NCBI RefSeq assembly: GCF_018398425.1
Contig: NZ_JADPMV010000001.1
Span: 2,046,001-2,110,000, forward strand
Reading direction: 5' to 3'
Origin: Pseudomonas lalucatii
GTDB lineage: Bacteria > Pseudomonadota > Gammaproteobacteria > Pseudomonadales > Pseudomonadaceae
DNA length: 64,000 nucleotides
Positions 18,353-27,321 of this stretch are shown here, one piece after another (within the stretch, counting starts at the first letter, position 1; every line of letters begins with the position of its first letter). Both the position numbers and the translations under genes were made by a program. The notes under the pieces are model-generated. The model saw only the letters and a list, made by a program, of their open reading frames with translations. It did not search any database and had not been told where the DNA came from.

Positions 18353-18675
18353 CCGACAGCACCACCGCCTGGCTGATCATCTTCGCCATCGGCCTCGGCA
18401 CCTTCGCCCTGCGCCTGTCGTTCATCGAGCTGCTGGGCCGCGCCAGCCCGCCGCCCTACCTGCAACGCGCCCTGCGCTTCGTGCCGGCCGCGGTGATGGC
18501 GGCCCTGGTGCTGCCGGCCCTGGTCAACCTCGACGGCGCGCCCGACCTGTCCCTGGGCAACGAGCGCCTGCTGGCCGGCGCCCTGGCCGCCTTCGTCGCC
18601 TGGCGCACGCGCCAGGTGCTGTTGACCCTGGCGGTCGGCATGGCGGCGCTCTGGTTGCTCCAGGCCTATACCTGA
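18349..18675 (+). CDS. azlD: Branched-chain amino acid exporter small subunit, AzlD family
   Basis: The 108-residue protein starts at GTG overlapping the azlC stop codon, which indicates translational coupling. It has about three to four hydrophobic helices and the AzlD motifs FALRLSFIELLGR and LQRALRFVPAAVMAALVLPAL. It forms the exporter with AzlC. Its last 10 bases overlap the 3' end of the convergent oxidoreductase gene. Confidence 0.88.
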   Translation: MTDSTTAWLIIFAIGLGTFALRLSFIELLGRASPPPYLQRALRFVPAAVMAALVLPALVNLDGAPDLSLGNERLLAGALAAFVAWRTRQVLLTLAVGMAALWLLQAYT

Positions 18676-19688
18676 ACTGTCGCCTGGACAGGCTCGGCGA
18701 GCGCAATATCCACCACCACCTTGCCGAGCGCCGCGCCGCTTTCCAGGCGCCGATGGGCCGCCGGCAGGTCGGCCAGGGCGAAGGTCGCGCAATCCAGCAG
18801 CGGCGCGAGCAGCCCCTCATCGGCCAGACGCGCCAGCTCCCGGAGGATCTCGCCATGCCGGGCGCGCTCCAGGTCATGCAGCATGGGGATCAGCATGAAC
18901 AGGATATGGATGCTCAGGCCCTTGGCGAACGCGGCGCCGAGGTCGTAGCTCTGTCGCGCCACCAGGGTCACCACCTGCCCTTGCGGGCGCGCCGCCTGAA
19001 TGGCGAGGTTCAGGTTGTCGCCGCCGACCGCATCGAACACCAGGTCGAATCCCAGTCCATCGGTCAGCCGCTCGACATAGCCGTCCAGGCCCTCGGCGCG
19101 ATACAGCACCACCTCATCGGCCCCCAGCGAACGGGCCAGGGCCGCCTTCTCCGGTGTCGACACCACCGCCGTGACATGGGCACCGCGCGCCTTGGCGATC
19201 TGTACGGCGAGATGGCCGACACCGCCGGTGGCCCCGTACACCAGCACCCGCTGCCCCGCCCGCACCCGCGCCCGATCCACCAGCCCCTCGTAGGCGGTGA
19301 TCCCCGCCAGGGGCAAGGCCGCCGCCTGGCGCAGGCTCAGACTGTGGGGCCGGCGCGCGAGCAGGCGCACATCGGCGGCGATGAATTCGGCATAGCTGCC
19401 GGGCATGCCGCGCACGCCACCGGCGCAGCCGAACACCTGATCGCCGAGGGCGAACGCGCCGACGCCAGGGCCCAGCGCCACCACCTCGCCGGCCACATCG
19501 GCGCCGAGCACGGCCGGCAGCCCGGGCGCGAGTGCCGAGCCATTGCGGCGGATCTTGCAGTCGGCCGGGTTCACGCTGGTGGCGTGCTGGCGCACCAGCA
19601 CCTCGCCGGGGCCCGGCTGCGGCTGGGGCCAATCCTGATAGCTGAACTGCTCGGGCTCGCCCGGCCGATGGAGTACCTGCGCTTTCAT
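18666..19688 (-). CDS. NADP-dependent quinone-oxidoreductase-like enzyme (zinc-free MDR family)
   Basis: The 340-residue protein is a medium-chain dehydrogenase/reductase of the quinone oxidoreductase type. It has GEVLVRQHATSVNPADCKIR, GADVAGEVVALGPGVGAF, and the Rossmann motif VLVYGATGGVGHLAVQIAKA. It lacks the structural zinc cysteine cluster, as expected for the Qor branch. Such enzymes reduce quinones or alpha,beta-unsaturated carbonyls with NADPH. AGGAGG lies 8 bp before the ATG. A LysR regulator is divergently transcribed about 100 bp away and probably controls it. The 3' end overlaps azlD by 10 bp. Confidence 0.88.
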   Translation of the reverse strand: MKAQVLHRPGEPEQFSYQDWPQPQPGPGEVLVRQHATSVNPADCKIRRNGSALAPGLPAVLGADVAGEVVALGPGVGAFALGDQVFGCAGGVRGMPGSYAEFIAADVRLLARRPHSLSLRQAAALPLAGITAYEGLVDRARVRAGQRVLVYGATGGVGHLAVQIAKARGAHVTAVVSTPEKAALARSLGADEVVLYRAEGLDGYVERLTDGLGFDLVFDAVGGDNLNLAIQAARPQGQVVTLVARQSYDLGAAFAKGLSIHILFMLIPMLHDLERARHGEILRELARLADEGLLAPLLDCATFALADLPAAHRRLESGAALGKVVVDIALAEPVQATVQV

Positions 19689-19785
19689 GGGAATGCCTCC
19701 TGGGGTGGTTTGCCCCAGTGTATTAGCCGGACAATCAATGGATAATCAGCCAGAATCAGGCAGCTCTGTTCGATATTATTTGAAA

Positions 19786-20709
19786 ATGAACGAAGACGAT
19801 CTGCGCCTGTTCCTGCGTATCGCAGCCCTCGGCACGCTCAGCGCCGCCGCCCGCGAGGCGCACCTGTCGCCGGCGGTGGTCAGCCATCGCCTGGCGCAGC
19901 TGGAGAAGCAGCTGGGGGTGCGACTGTTTCATCGCACCACCCGGGCCCTCAGCCTCAGCGAAGACGGCCGGCTGTTCGCGGGCTACGCGCAAACCCTGGT
20001 GGAGACCATGGACGAGGCCCGCGCCGCAATGGCCGCACCGAGCCAGCAGCCGAACGGCACCCTGCGCGTCAGCTGTTCCGCCTCCTTCGGCCGCCAGCAC
20101 CTGAGCCCGGCCCTGGCAGCCTTTCTCGAGCGCTACCCGACGCTGAAGGTCGACCTGCAACTGTCCGACCAGATCGTCGACCTGGTGCAGGACGGCTTCG
20201 ACCTCGGCATCCGCATCGCCCCCGGCGTCGACCCGGGCCTGGTCGCCCGCAAGCTGGCCGACAGCTCGCGGATACTCTGCGCCGCGCCGAGCTACCTCGC
20301 CCGCCATGGCACGCCAGAGCGCCCCCGTGACCTGGCCCGGCACCGCTGCCTGGTCCTGCACGAGCAGAACACCTGGACCCTGTGCCACGCCAACGGCGAG
20401 AAGTCCGCGGTGCACGTCAGCGGCCCCCTGCGCAGCAACCACGGCGAAAGCCTGCGCGACGCCGCCCTCAGCGGCCAGGGCATCAGCATCCAGTCGCTGT
20501 GGAGCATCCATCGGGAACTGGCCGACGGCTCCCTGGTGCCGGTGCTCGCCGATTACCCCCTCGACGCCCAGTCGAGCATCTGGGCGGTCTACCCCAGCGG
20601 CCGCCTGCTGGCCGCCAAGGTGCGCTGCTTTATCGACTTTCTGCTGGAGCGCTGGGCCGACCCGCCATGGCAGCCTCACGGTCGAACGCCATCGCGCCCG
20701 CGGCGATGA
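19786..20709 (+). CDS. LysR-family transcriptional regulator
   Basis: I start the protein at the ATG at 19786 (MNEDDLRLFLRIAALGTLS), because LysR proteins begin within a few residues of the helix-turn-helix; an ATG at 19738 is possible and neither has a clear ribosome site. The 307-residue product has the HTH (AAAREAHLSPAVVSHRLAQL) and a periplasmic-binding-protein-like effector domain from about residue 88. It is of the branch that often controls a divergent oxidoreductase gene. The neighbour at 18666-19688 is the likely target. Confidence 0.9.
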   Translation: MNEDDLRLFLRIAALGTLSAAAREAHLSPAVVSHRLAQLEKQLGVRLFHRTTRALSLSEDGRLFAGYAQTLVETMDEARAAMAAPSQQPNGTLRVSCSASFGRQHLSPALAAFLERYPTLKVDLQLSDQIVDLVQDGFDLGIRIAPGVDPGLVARKLADSSRILCAAPSYLARHGTPERPRDLARHRCLVLHEQNTWTLCHANGEKSAVHVSGPLRSNHGESLRDAALSGQGISIQSLWSIHRELADGSLVPVLADYPLDAQSSIWAVYPSGRLLAAKVRCFIDFLLERWADPPWQPHGRTPSRPRR

Positions 20710-20745
20710 CTCGCCCAGGCGGCAGGTCGGCCTGAGTGCCAGTGC

Positions 20746-21813
20746 TCAGGTTCCGGGACCGTTGCCCGAAGCCTTCAACACCGGATGAAACAGGCGACGG
20801 TACTGGCTGGGGGTGAGGCCCGTGCAGCGCTTGAACAGCCGGCGAAAGAACGAAGGGTCCTCGTAGCTGACGGCGGCGCTGATCTCGTCCACCGCCAGCG
20901 AGCCGGTCTCCAGCAGGCGCTTCGCCTCCTCGATGCGCAGGTTCTGCAGGTACGCGATCAGCGAAGTGCCGGTCGCCGCCTTGAAGCGGCGCTTCAGGGT
21001 GCGCTCGGGCACCCGGGCCTGCTCGACCACCCGATGAATCACCGCAGTTTCCCGGAAGTGCCCAGTCAGCCACTCCTCGCAGGCGCGCACCACGGTATCG
21101 CCGTGCAGCGTGCGGCGAACCAGGGGCGCGTAGGGCAGCTGGCCTTCACCGTGCCACTTGAGCAGGTACACCTTGGCCACCCGCAGCGCCTCGCCCGGGC
21201 TGCCATGGCGGGCGATGATATGGAGCGCCAGATCGTGCCAGGACGTGGTGCCGCCCGCGGTGACGATGCGCCCCGAGCTGTTGGCGAACACCAGGTTCGG
21301 CTCCGGGCGAAAGGACACCTTGGGATAGCGTTTGCTGAACAGCTCCCGATAGCCCCAGTGGGAGGTGGCTTCGCAGCCATCGAGCAGGCCGGTCTCGGCC
21401 AGCATGACCGCGCCGGAACAGGCGGAGTAGAGCGTGGCGCCCGCGGCATACTGGTGGCGGATCCAGGCCATCAGCTCGGGGTAGCGCCCGTGCAGGTCCT
21501 CATCGGGGTCCAGCCAGAGCTCGGGCAGGATCAGGATGTCCGCCTTGGGCGCGTCCGCGACCGCACAGGCCGGCACCACGGGGATGCCGTTGCCGCAGCT
21601 GAAAGGCGCCTTGCCGGGCGAGACGATGCGCACCTGGAACAGCGGGCGCCCCGGCTCCCCGCTCACCAGGTTCTGCCACACCTGGCCCGCGGCCAGCAGC
21701 ACATCCACCATGCCGTACAGGGACGAGCCTGCGGTTTCGGGAACCGCGACGATCAGCGCACCCACAGGCTCCCGTTCTGAGCGGTGCAAGGCGGCCTCCT
21801 CGATCGGTGGCAC
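20746..21813 (-). CDS. GlxA-family regulator: DJ-1/PfpI-like domain plus AraC-type HTH
   Basis: The 355-residue protein starts at a GTG. Residues about 15-200 form a DJ-1/PfpI-like domain with the nucleophile-elbow cysteine (YSACSGAVMLAETGLL) and HWGYRELF. Residues about 245-345 form the double HTH of AraC/XylS regulators (ARVPERTLKRRFKAATG and DPSFFRRLFKRCTGLTPSQYR). This is the GlxA family, some members of which respond to small nitrogen compounds. It is divergent from an OsmC gene with about 96 bp between starts, so it probably regulates that gene and itself. Confidence 0.9.
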   Translation of the reverse strand: MPPIEEAALHRSEREPVGALIVAVPETAGSSLYGMVDVLLAAGQVWQNLVSGEPGRPLFQVRIVSPGKAPFSCGNGIPVVPACAVADAPKADILILPELWLDPDEDLHGRYPELMAWIRHQYAAGATLYSACSGAVMLAETGLLDGCEATSHWGYRELFSKRYPKVSFRPEPNLVFANSSGRIVTAGGTTSWHDLALHIIARHGSPGEALRVAKVYLLKWHGEGQLPYAPLVRRTLHGDTVVRACEEWLTGHFRETAVIHRVVEQARVPERTLKRRFKAATGTSLIAYLQNLRIEEAKRLLETGSLAVDEISAAVSYEDPSFFRRLFKRCTGLTPSQYRRLFHPVLKASGNGPGT

Positions 21814-21909
21814 GAACGCCTCTGTTTTGGCCAGAAACCATCTTACTGCCCGGTGTTTGCACGCCTATCGTAGACGCGTCCCTATCAACATGCAGCGCCG
21901 GAGGACAGC

Positions 21910-22491
21910 ATGACAACCCGACAAGAGCAAACACGCAACGGCCTGAACGTGCAGCAGATGGTGCAGACCGTCGAGGCCATCAAGAACGATCCCAGCTTGG
22001 CACGATTCGAGTTCCGCGCGCGCAACCAGTGGATCAACGGCGGCGAGAATCGCTCGACGATCAAGGACTTCTATGGCGCCGGCGCAGAGGACAGCTCGCG
22101 CACCATGTCGTTCGAGTTCATCAACGGTGAACCGCCGGTGCTGCTCGGCGGCAACGAGGGCGCCAACCCCGTCGAATTCCTGCTGCATGCCCTGGCCGGC
22201 TGCGTGACCACCACCACCGTGCTGCACGCCGCCGCCCGCGGCATCCAGATCCACAGGCTGTCCACCGAACTGGCAGGCACCATCGACGTGCAGGGCCTGC
22301 TGGACCTGGATGCCTCCGTGCCGGTGGGCTACGAGCAGATCCGCATCAAGATGGACATCGAGGCCGACTGCAGCGATGCGGAACTGGACGACCTGCTCGC
22401 GTTCGCCCAGGCGCACTCGCCGGTCTGCAACACCGTTTGCCGCCCGGTGCCGGTGACGGTGGAGCGGGTCAGGCACGCGAACGCGGCTTAG
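21910..22491 (+). CDS. OsmC-family protein (putative peroxiredoxin-like)
   Basis: This 193-residue OsmC-fold protein has GGNEGANPVEFLLHALAGCVT with the first conserved cysteine, and a second cysteine in HSPVCNTVCRPVPV. Classical OsmC/Ohr proteins reduce organic hydroperoxides with this cysteine pair. An N-terminal extension of about 30 residues precedes the fold. GGAGGACAGC precedes the ATG. It is divergent from the GlxA-type regulator, its likely controller. Whether it is a true hydroperoxidase is not certain. Confidence 0.87.
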   Translation: MTTRQEQTRNGLNVQQMVQTVEAIKNDPSLARFEFRARNQWINGGENRSTIKDFYGAGAEDSSRTMSFEFINGEPPVLLGGNEGANPVEFLLHALAGCVTTTTVLHAAARGIQIHRLSTELAGTIDVQGLLDLDASVPVGYEQIRIKMDIEADCSDAELDDLLAFAQAHSPVCNTVCRPVPVTVERVRHANAA

Positions 22492-22571
22492 TCCGCAAGC
22501 TGGCAAAACGCTGCATCAGGTGCGCCGCCCGACGTTGCGCTATCGCGTTGCGGCGCCTTGAGAACGGACAA

Positions 22572-22648
22572 GGGTGAAAGGTGCTGGGGACAGGGCTATT
22601 GAGCTGCCAGAACAGGTACGAAAATAGAACTGCATCCGCCCTTCACCC
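22572..22648. repeat. Possible 77-bp mobile-element remnant bounded by inverted repeats
   Basis: GGGTGAAAGG (22572-22581) and CCCTTCACCC (22639-22648) are inverted with one mismatch. Between them lies GGGGACAGGGCTATT, a phrase like those that flank REP-associated transposases in gammaproteobacteria as I recall. It lies in the 245-bp gap between osmC and pbpC, which has no gene. Confidence 0.35.
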
Positions 22649-22736
22649 ATCCCGCGCTGCAGTGACTTCCTGATCCCGGACACCGACTCGGTCCATCGGC
22701 AATCACCGAGATGCCGGCGCAAGCTTTCCCACAGCG

Positions 22737-25106
22737 CTAGTCATCCACGCGGAACTCCAGGCTCGCGCTCTGTCCACTTTCGTCCAATACGCTGAGCTGG
22801 TAGCGGCCGGAACCGGCGAAGGCCTGGTCGAGGGTGGCCTCGGCGCCGGTCTCCCCCACGGGCTGGCCGTCGACGAACCACCAGCGCCGGCCGCTGCCGC
22901 CCAGGGTCGACAGGCTCAAGCGCAGCGGCTCGGCGCTACCGGCGGGACGGCGCAGGCGGTCGCCGTCGCTCACCCCGACGATGGACAGTGGCGCAACCTG
23001 GCTGGCCTGGCGGGGCGGACAGGCCGGATCGCTGGCCGGCAGGCGCGCGCTGCGCCGTTCACGGCGCGGCAGCCAGGGTTCCAGCGGCGCCGGCCACAGG
23101 GCCAGGGTTCGGGCCTCTGCGCCCGGGCAGCCGGCATCCACCCGACGTCCCGCGGCATCGACCCAGACCTGCTCCAGCAGCCCCAGGCCCAGGGGCTGGT
23201 CCGGCGCCTGCAGGGTCGGCGGCGTGGTGCCGGCCAGGGTCCAGGCGAAACGCTGGCGGCGACAGTTCGGATCGTCCCTGGCCAGGGGCTGGCCCAGGGG
23301 CCAGCAGATCGCCGCCACGCCGACCTCGGCCGGCTGCGGGTCGGCCGGCGGCGCGATGCCGCGCTGGCGGTCGCGGTTGGCCAGCAGGTCATGCACCTGC
23401 AGCAGCAGCGGTGCGGCCGAGGCCAGGCCGAACTGGCCGGGCACCGGGGTGCCGTCCGGGCGGCCGATCCACACGCCGATGACATGGCGCGGCGCCACGC
23501 CGATCGCCCAGGCATCGCGAAAGCCGTAGCTGGTACCGGTCTTCCAGGCCAGGCTCGGGCGTTGCAGCAGCTGCGCCCGCGGGTCGCGGTCCGGCCGCGC
23601 CTGGCCTGCGAGTATGCGCCGCACTATCCAGGCCGCACCGGGCGACAACAGGCGCCGCTCCCGCAGGGCATCCTCGGGCCGATAGCGCGGGCGCGCGGCC
23701 TTGCCGCCGCGGGCGAAGGCGCTGTAGCCGCCGACCAGGTCCTCCAGACGGCTGCCGGCGCCGCCGAGGATCAGCGCCAGGTTCGGCTCGGCCAGGGGCG
23801 GCAGGGCCAGGGGTACGCCGGCATGCCGCAGTTCGCCGGCGAAGCGCTTGGGCCCGTAGGCTTCCAGCAACTGCACCGCCGGCAGGTTGAGGGAGCTGGC
23901 CAGGGCCTGGCTGGCCGCCACCGCGCCGCTGAAGCCGGCGGAAAAATTGCCGGGGCGGTAGTCGCCATAGCGCCGCGGCACGTCCTGCAGCAGCGACTCG
24001 GAATGGATCAAGCCGGCGTCCAGGGCCATGCCGTAGAGAAAGGGCTTCAGGGTCGAGCCCGGCGAGCGCAGGGCCGTGACCATGTCGACATGGCCGAAGC
24101 GCGTGGCATCGCCGATAGCCACCGAGCCCAGGTAGGCGCGCACCGCCATGCTCGGCTGCTCGACCACCAGGATCGCCGCCGAGGTGCGCTCCGGCAGGCG
24201 CGCGCGCCAGCCCAGCAGCAGGTCCTCCAGGCGACGCTGCAACGCGGCATCGATGCTGCTGCGGATCAGCGGCGGGCTGCCCGGCCCGTTCAGCCGCCGT
24301 GCCAGCAGCGGGGCCAGACTGGGCTGGCGGCGCGGCGCCAACAGCACCGCCTCCTCCAGGGCATCCTTGACCGCCGACGGCGGCCACACGCCGAAGCCGG
24401 CCAGACGCCGCAGCACCTTGTCCCGCGCCGCCTGGGCCCGCTCGGGGTGCCGGTCCGGGCGCAGGCGGCTGGGCGCCTGGGGCAGTACCGCCAGCAGGGC
24501 CGCCTCGGCGCGGGTCAGGCTGGCCGGCGACTTGCCCAGGTAGCTCCAGCTGGCCGCCGCCACGCCCTGCAGGGTGCCGCCGAACGGGGCGCGGTTGAGG
24601 TAGAGCGTGAGAATCTCGTCCTTGGACAGGTGCCACTCCAACTGCGCGGTGCGCCACAGCTGCTTGAGCTTGCCGGCCAGGGAGCGGGAGTGAGGATCGA
24701 GCAGGCGCGCCACCTGCATCGACAGGGTGCTGCCGCCGGACACCAGCCGCCCACCGGCCAGGTTCTGCCAGCTGGCCCGCGCCAGGGCCAGGGGATTGAC
24801 CCCGGGATGGCGGTAGAACCAGCGGTCCTCGTAGGTCAGCAACGCCTGCAGGTAATAGGGCGAGACCTCGCCCGGGCCGACCGGGTAACGCCACACGCCC
24901 TCGGCATCGGCGAAGCGCCACAGCGGCGTACCGTCCTCGGCCAGCACCACCCGGGCCTGATCGTCCCCGGGCAGCGGCAGCGGGAACAGGCGGTCGGCCG
25001 CCCACAGCAGGGCCGGCAACAACAGGGACAGAGCCGCGAGCAACAGGAGTCGACGACGCGCCAGGCCGGGACGCTTTTCCTGCCACCACTTCGGCCACTT
25101 ACGCAA
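22737..25106 (-). CDS. pbpC: Penicillin-binding protein 1C (bifunctional glycosyltransferase/transpeptidase)
   Basis: The 789-residue protein appears to use a TTG start at 25106. It has one N-terminal TM anchor (about 15-40), a GT51 glycosyltransferase domain (about 60-235; LLTYEDRWFYRHPGVNP, SGGSTLSMQVARLLDP), a transpeptidase domain with STLK (S351) and KTGTS, and a C-terminal beta-rich domain (about 690-789) typical of PBP1C. It polymerises and crosslinks peptidoglycan at the inner membrane. In many proteobacteria pbpC directly follows an alpha-2-macroglobulin gene. Here that gene lies upstream on the same strand, but three plus-strand genes intervene. Confidence 0.93.
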   Translation of the reverse strand: MRKWPKWWQEKRPGLARRRLLLLAALSLLLPALLWAADRLFPLPLPGDDQARVVLAEDGTPLWRFADAEGVWRYPVGPGEVSPYYLQALLTYEDRWFYRHPGVNPLALARASWQNLAGGRLVSGGSTLSMQVARLLDPHSRSLAGKLKQLWRTAQLEWHLSKDEILTLYLNRAPFGGTLQGVAAASWSYLGKSPASLTRAEAALLAVLPQAPSRLRPDRHPERAQAARDKVLRRLAGFGVWPPSAVKDALEEAVLLAPRRQPSLAPLLARRLNGPGSPPLIRSSIDAALQRRLEDLLLGWRARLPERTSAAILVVEQPSMAVRAYLGSVAIGDATRFGHVDMVTALRSPGSTLKPFLYGMALDAGLIHSESLLQDVPRRYGDYRPGNFSAGFSGAVAASQALASSLNLPAVQLLEAYGPKRFAGELRHAGVPLALPPLAEPNLALILGGAGSRLEDLVGGYSAFARGGKAARPRYRPEDALRERRLLSPGAAWIVRRILAGQARPDRDPRAQLLQRPSLAWKTGTSYGFRDAWAIGVAPRHVIGVWIGRPDGTPVPGQFGLASAAPLLLQVHDLLANRDRQRGIAPPADPQPAEVGVAAICWPLGQPLARDDPNCRRQRFAWTLAGTTPPTLQAPDQPLGLGLLEQVWVDAAGRRVDAGCPGAEARTLALWPAPLEPWLPRRERRSARLPASDPACPPRQASQVAPLSIVGVSDGDRLRRPAGSAEPLRLSLSTLGGSGRRWWFVDGQPVGETGAEATLDQAFAGSGRYQLSVLDESGQSASLEFRVDD

Positions 25107-25511
25107 AGACCTAACCCCCTGAAATAGAAGTGCTTATCCAAGCCGTGAGGGCAATTCGCCGCTCACCAGAAAGCCATAATAGTGACGCCACAAAACAAGC
25201 AAGAACCGCAAAACTACCGATCGTCGGAATTCTGTCACGAAGCGTTTGTTCCCGCGATGCGTGGCTTTACAGAGTAAGGGCGCCTGCCTAAACCAATATC
25301 AGACTGACATCAGGGCAAGTAGGCCGCTCACCTGGCTCAGTTGGCATGCAACCCTAGGCATCACTCTCATAGCACGACAACAGAGGCTACCGCGAAGGCG
25401 GCAGTCTCGGGGACGACTTCGCCTCACGGAAGACTGATCAGGGAGATCGGTGGCGGCTTCGTCAGGTTCGAGTGGAGCAGTTGCCTCTCAACTTTCGACA
25501 GGACATTGATC
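25107..25511. other. 405-bp noncoding gap, poorer in GC than its surroundings
   Basis: This stretch separates the divergent pbpC and collagen-like genes. It is visibly richer in A and T than the flanking genes, contains several hairpin-forming GC patches near 25388-25432, and should hold both promoters. I recognise no riboswitch, tRNA or protein gene in it. Its composition supports acquisition together with the collagen-like gene. Confidence 0.5.
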
Positions 25512-26585
25512 ATGGAAAACAGATTTCCGGTTGCCCCGCAGCGCCCGCTGGCAGGATCGACGCTATGCAGGCTCGCCTACAGGGCCGCGGCGGCGGTGCC
25601 CGCTGCCGTGCTATCGCTCACGCTGCTCGGCGCCAGCGACAAGGTGCAGGCCGACCACGATGTCGCACATACCGTAGCCAATCTCAAAGGCGGGGTTGGC
25701 GCCCTCGAACAGCGCGTATGGGATTGCGAGAACGGCCGTGGTGGATGCGCCCGCGCCAAGGGCGATAAAGGAGACACGGGCGATGCAGGGCCTATGGGCC
25801 CACAGGGTGCGGCCGGCGACAGCGGGCCTCAAGGCCCACAGGGCGCGATAGGCGATACCGGGCCCATGGGTCCACAGGGTGAGACTGGCCCCATGGGACC
25901 GCAGGGCCCACAGGGCGAGGTCGGCGACACCGGGCCTCAAGGCCCACAGGGGCCGACAGGCGAAACCGGCCCCATGGGACCGCAGGGCCCACAGGGCGAG
26001 GTCGGCGAAATCGGGCCTCAAGGCCCACAGGGTCCGACAGGCGAAACCGGCCCCATGGGACCGCAAGGCCCACAGGGCGTAGCCGGCGACACCGGGCCTC
26101 AAGGCCCTCAGGGTCCGACAGGCGACACCGGCCCCATGGGACCGCAAGGCTCGCAGGGCGTGGTCGGCAACACCGGGCCTCAAGGCCCACAGGGTCCGAC
26201 AGGCGACACCGGCCCCATGGGACCGCAAGGCCCACAGGGCGTGGTCGGCGACACCGGGCCTCAAGGCCCACAGGGTCCCAAAGGCGACACCGGCAATACC
26301 GGCGCTCAGGGCCCAAGTGGACTGGCCGGTTGGGAACTCAAGCTCAACGAAACCGTGTGCAGCGGGTCTTCAAGCATTACCTGCACGGCAACCTGCAGCG
26401 ATGGCAAGAAGATTCTCGGCGGAGGTGTGAGCAATACCGCTCAGAACTGGCATGTAGTGCAAAGCTATCCATTACTCGCGCAACAGCTACAACCAGCCAG
26501 TTGGACGGCCACGGTAACCCGAACAGGGTCTCCGAATGCGTCAACCACGATCAGCGTTTACGCCATCTGCGCTAACACCAACTAG
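25512..26585 (+). CDS. Secreted collagen-like protein with Gly-X-Y repeats and cysteine-rich tail
   Basis: I choose the ATG at 25512, since the following 46 residues form a long signal peptide ending at KVQA. The 357-residue product has a short head (47-83, two cysteines), about 63 uninterrupted Gly-X-Y triplets (residues 84 to about 272, mostly GPQ, GPM, GDT, GET), and an 84-residue tail starting at W274 with cysteines C283, C291, C295 and C353 and a GKKILGGG motif. Collagen-like bacterial proteins trimerise and usually act at the cell surface in adhesion or biofilm. No anchor (LPXTG, autotransporter or TM) is visible. A small secreted protein gene follows 24 bp downstream. Confidence 0.88.
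   Translation: MENRFPVAPQRPLAGSTLCRLAYRAAAAVPAAVLSLTLLGASDKVQADHDVAHTVANLKGGVGALEQRVWDCENGRGGCARAKGDKGDTGDAGPMGPQGAAGDSGPQGPQGAIGDTGPMGPQGETGPMGPQGPQGEVGDTGPQGPQGPTGETGPMGPQGPQGEVGEIGPQGPQGPTGETGPMGPQGPQGVAGDTGPQGPQGPTGDTGPMGPQGSQGVVGNTGPQGPQGPTGDTGPMGPQGPQGVVGDTGPQGPQGPKGDTGNTGAQGPSGLAGWELKLNETVCSGSSSITCTATCSDGKKILGGGVSNTAQNWHVVQSYPLLAQQLQPASWTATVTRTGSPNASTTISVYAICANTN
25878..26282 (+). repeat. Five tandem 81-bp repeats encoding 27-residue collagen units
   Basis: Units begin at 25878, 25959, 26040, 26121 and 26202, with a partial sixth from 26283. Each encodes nine Gly-X-Y triplets, from GETGPM or GDTGPM through GPQGPQGPT. Copies differ by only a few bases, which suggests recent homogenisation or expansion by recombination or slippage. 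The repeat number may vary between strains. Confidence 0.9.
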
Positions 26586-26609
26586 CCGAACAACCTGGAG
26601 GTACAGGTC

Positions 26610-26912
26610 ATGAATAAGCTTTCACTCCATATCGGGACGTTTGCGGTGCTAGTGGTGGCCGGCCACGCCCATGCCAACCATTGCGCGGAGAACCTCGCCG
26701 GCGTACAGAGTGCCGCCAACCAGGCTATCGCTGTCCAGGCCAACGTGCTGAGCGCGGTCGAATCCCTGGTCCCCGCGGCCCTGGAGGCCTGCAGCAAGGA
26801 AGAACTGGCGATGGCCAGCGCGGAGTCCGGCTCTCCGATGCTGGCACCTGACTATGTGTCGGTCGGCCAGTCCATGCTGATCAACGCGGCGGCCCTGCTC
26901 GGCGGCCAATAG
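26610..26912 (+). CDS. Small secreted protein downstream of the collagen-like gene
   Basis: This 100-residue protein has a clear signal peptide (about residues 1-22, ending HAHA) and a mature part of 78 residues rich in Ala, Ser, Val and Glu, with two cysteines (C25 and C61) that could form one disulfide. The predicted structure is mostly helical. GGAGG lies 10 bp before the ATG. It starts 24 bp after the collagen-like gene, so both are probably cotranscribed and may work together at the cell surface. I do not recognise its family. Confidence 0.72.
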   Translation: MNKLSLHIGTFAVLVVAGHAHANHCAENLAGVQSAANQAIAVQANVLSAVESLVPAALEACSKEELAMASAESGSPMLAPDYVSVGQSMLINAAALLGGQ

Positions 26913-26926
26913 CTCCTGCCAGGTGC

Positions 26927-26955
26927 CTTCCGGCTGGCGTCTCGCCGGCCGGAAG
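26927..26955 (+). terminator. Hairpin after the collagen-like operon
   Basis: CTTCCGGCTGGC and GCCGGCCGGAAG pair over 12 bp with one mismatch around a GTCTC loop, 14 bp after the small secreted protein stop. There is no T tract. The rest of the 409-bp gap 26913-27321 holds no gene that I can support. Confidence 0.5.
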
Positions 26956-27321
26956 CCTGCTCACTCCCCGTCAACTCAACTGGCGTACTCGCCGCGATCG
27001 CCTCCCTTCCATAGCCGCCATCTTCTCGTCCCCCACAGAGCCGGTGCTGAGACCGGGGCCAACCGCCCAACTCAACCGATGGCCCCTGGCGCGCCAGAGG
27101 TCTCGCCCAGCGAGACGCTCCCCCAGGCTTGCGTGCGGGTTGAGTCGGCTTGCCCTGTGCTTGTTTGCGTGCCCATGGGCCGCCTGCGAGGACTGTACCG
27201 CCCCCGAGAGCCAAGCCGATACGCCTGCGCCCTCGCCCGAGGGATGGCACACTACCGTCCCTTGCCGCCGGCGCCTGCCGGCGATCACCCACTGCGCCCC
27301 ATGGCGGAAAGGATTTGTTGA

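Noticed and set aside
25107..25511. Possible c-di-GMP (GEMM) riboswitch before the collagen-like gene
   Set aside because: Short pieces such as GAGGCTACCGCGAAGG look suggestive, but the conserved GEMM core and tetraloop-receptor arrangement are absent.
25878..26282. Regular repeats that could be mistaken for a CRISPR array
   Set aside because: They have no spacers, are in frame and encode Gly-X-Y triplets within a secreted protein.
26923..27321. Plus-strand frame of 132 codons between the small secreted and small membrane proteins
   Set aside because: No ribosome site and no domain, Pro/Arg-rich composition, and it crosses the hairpin at 26927-26955.
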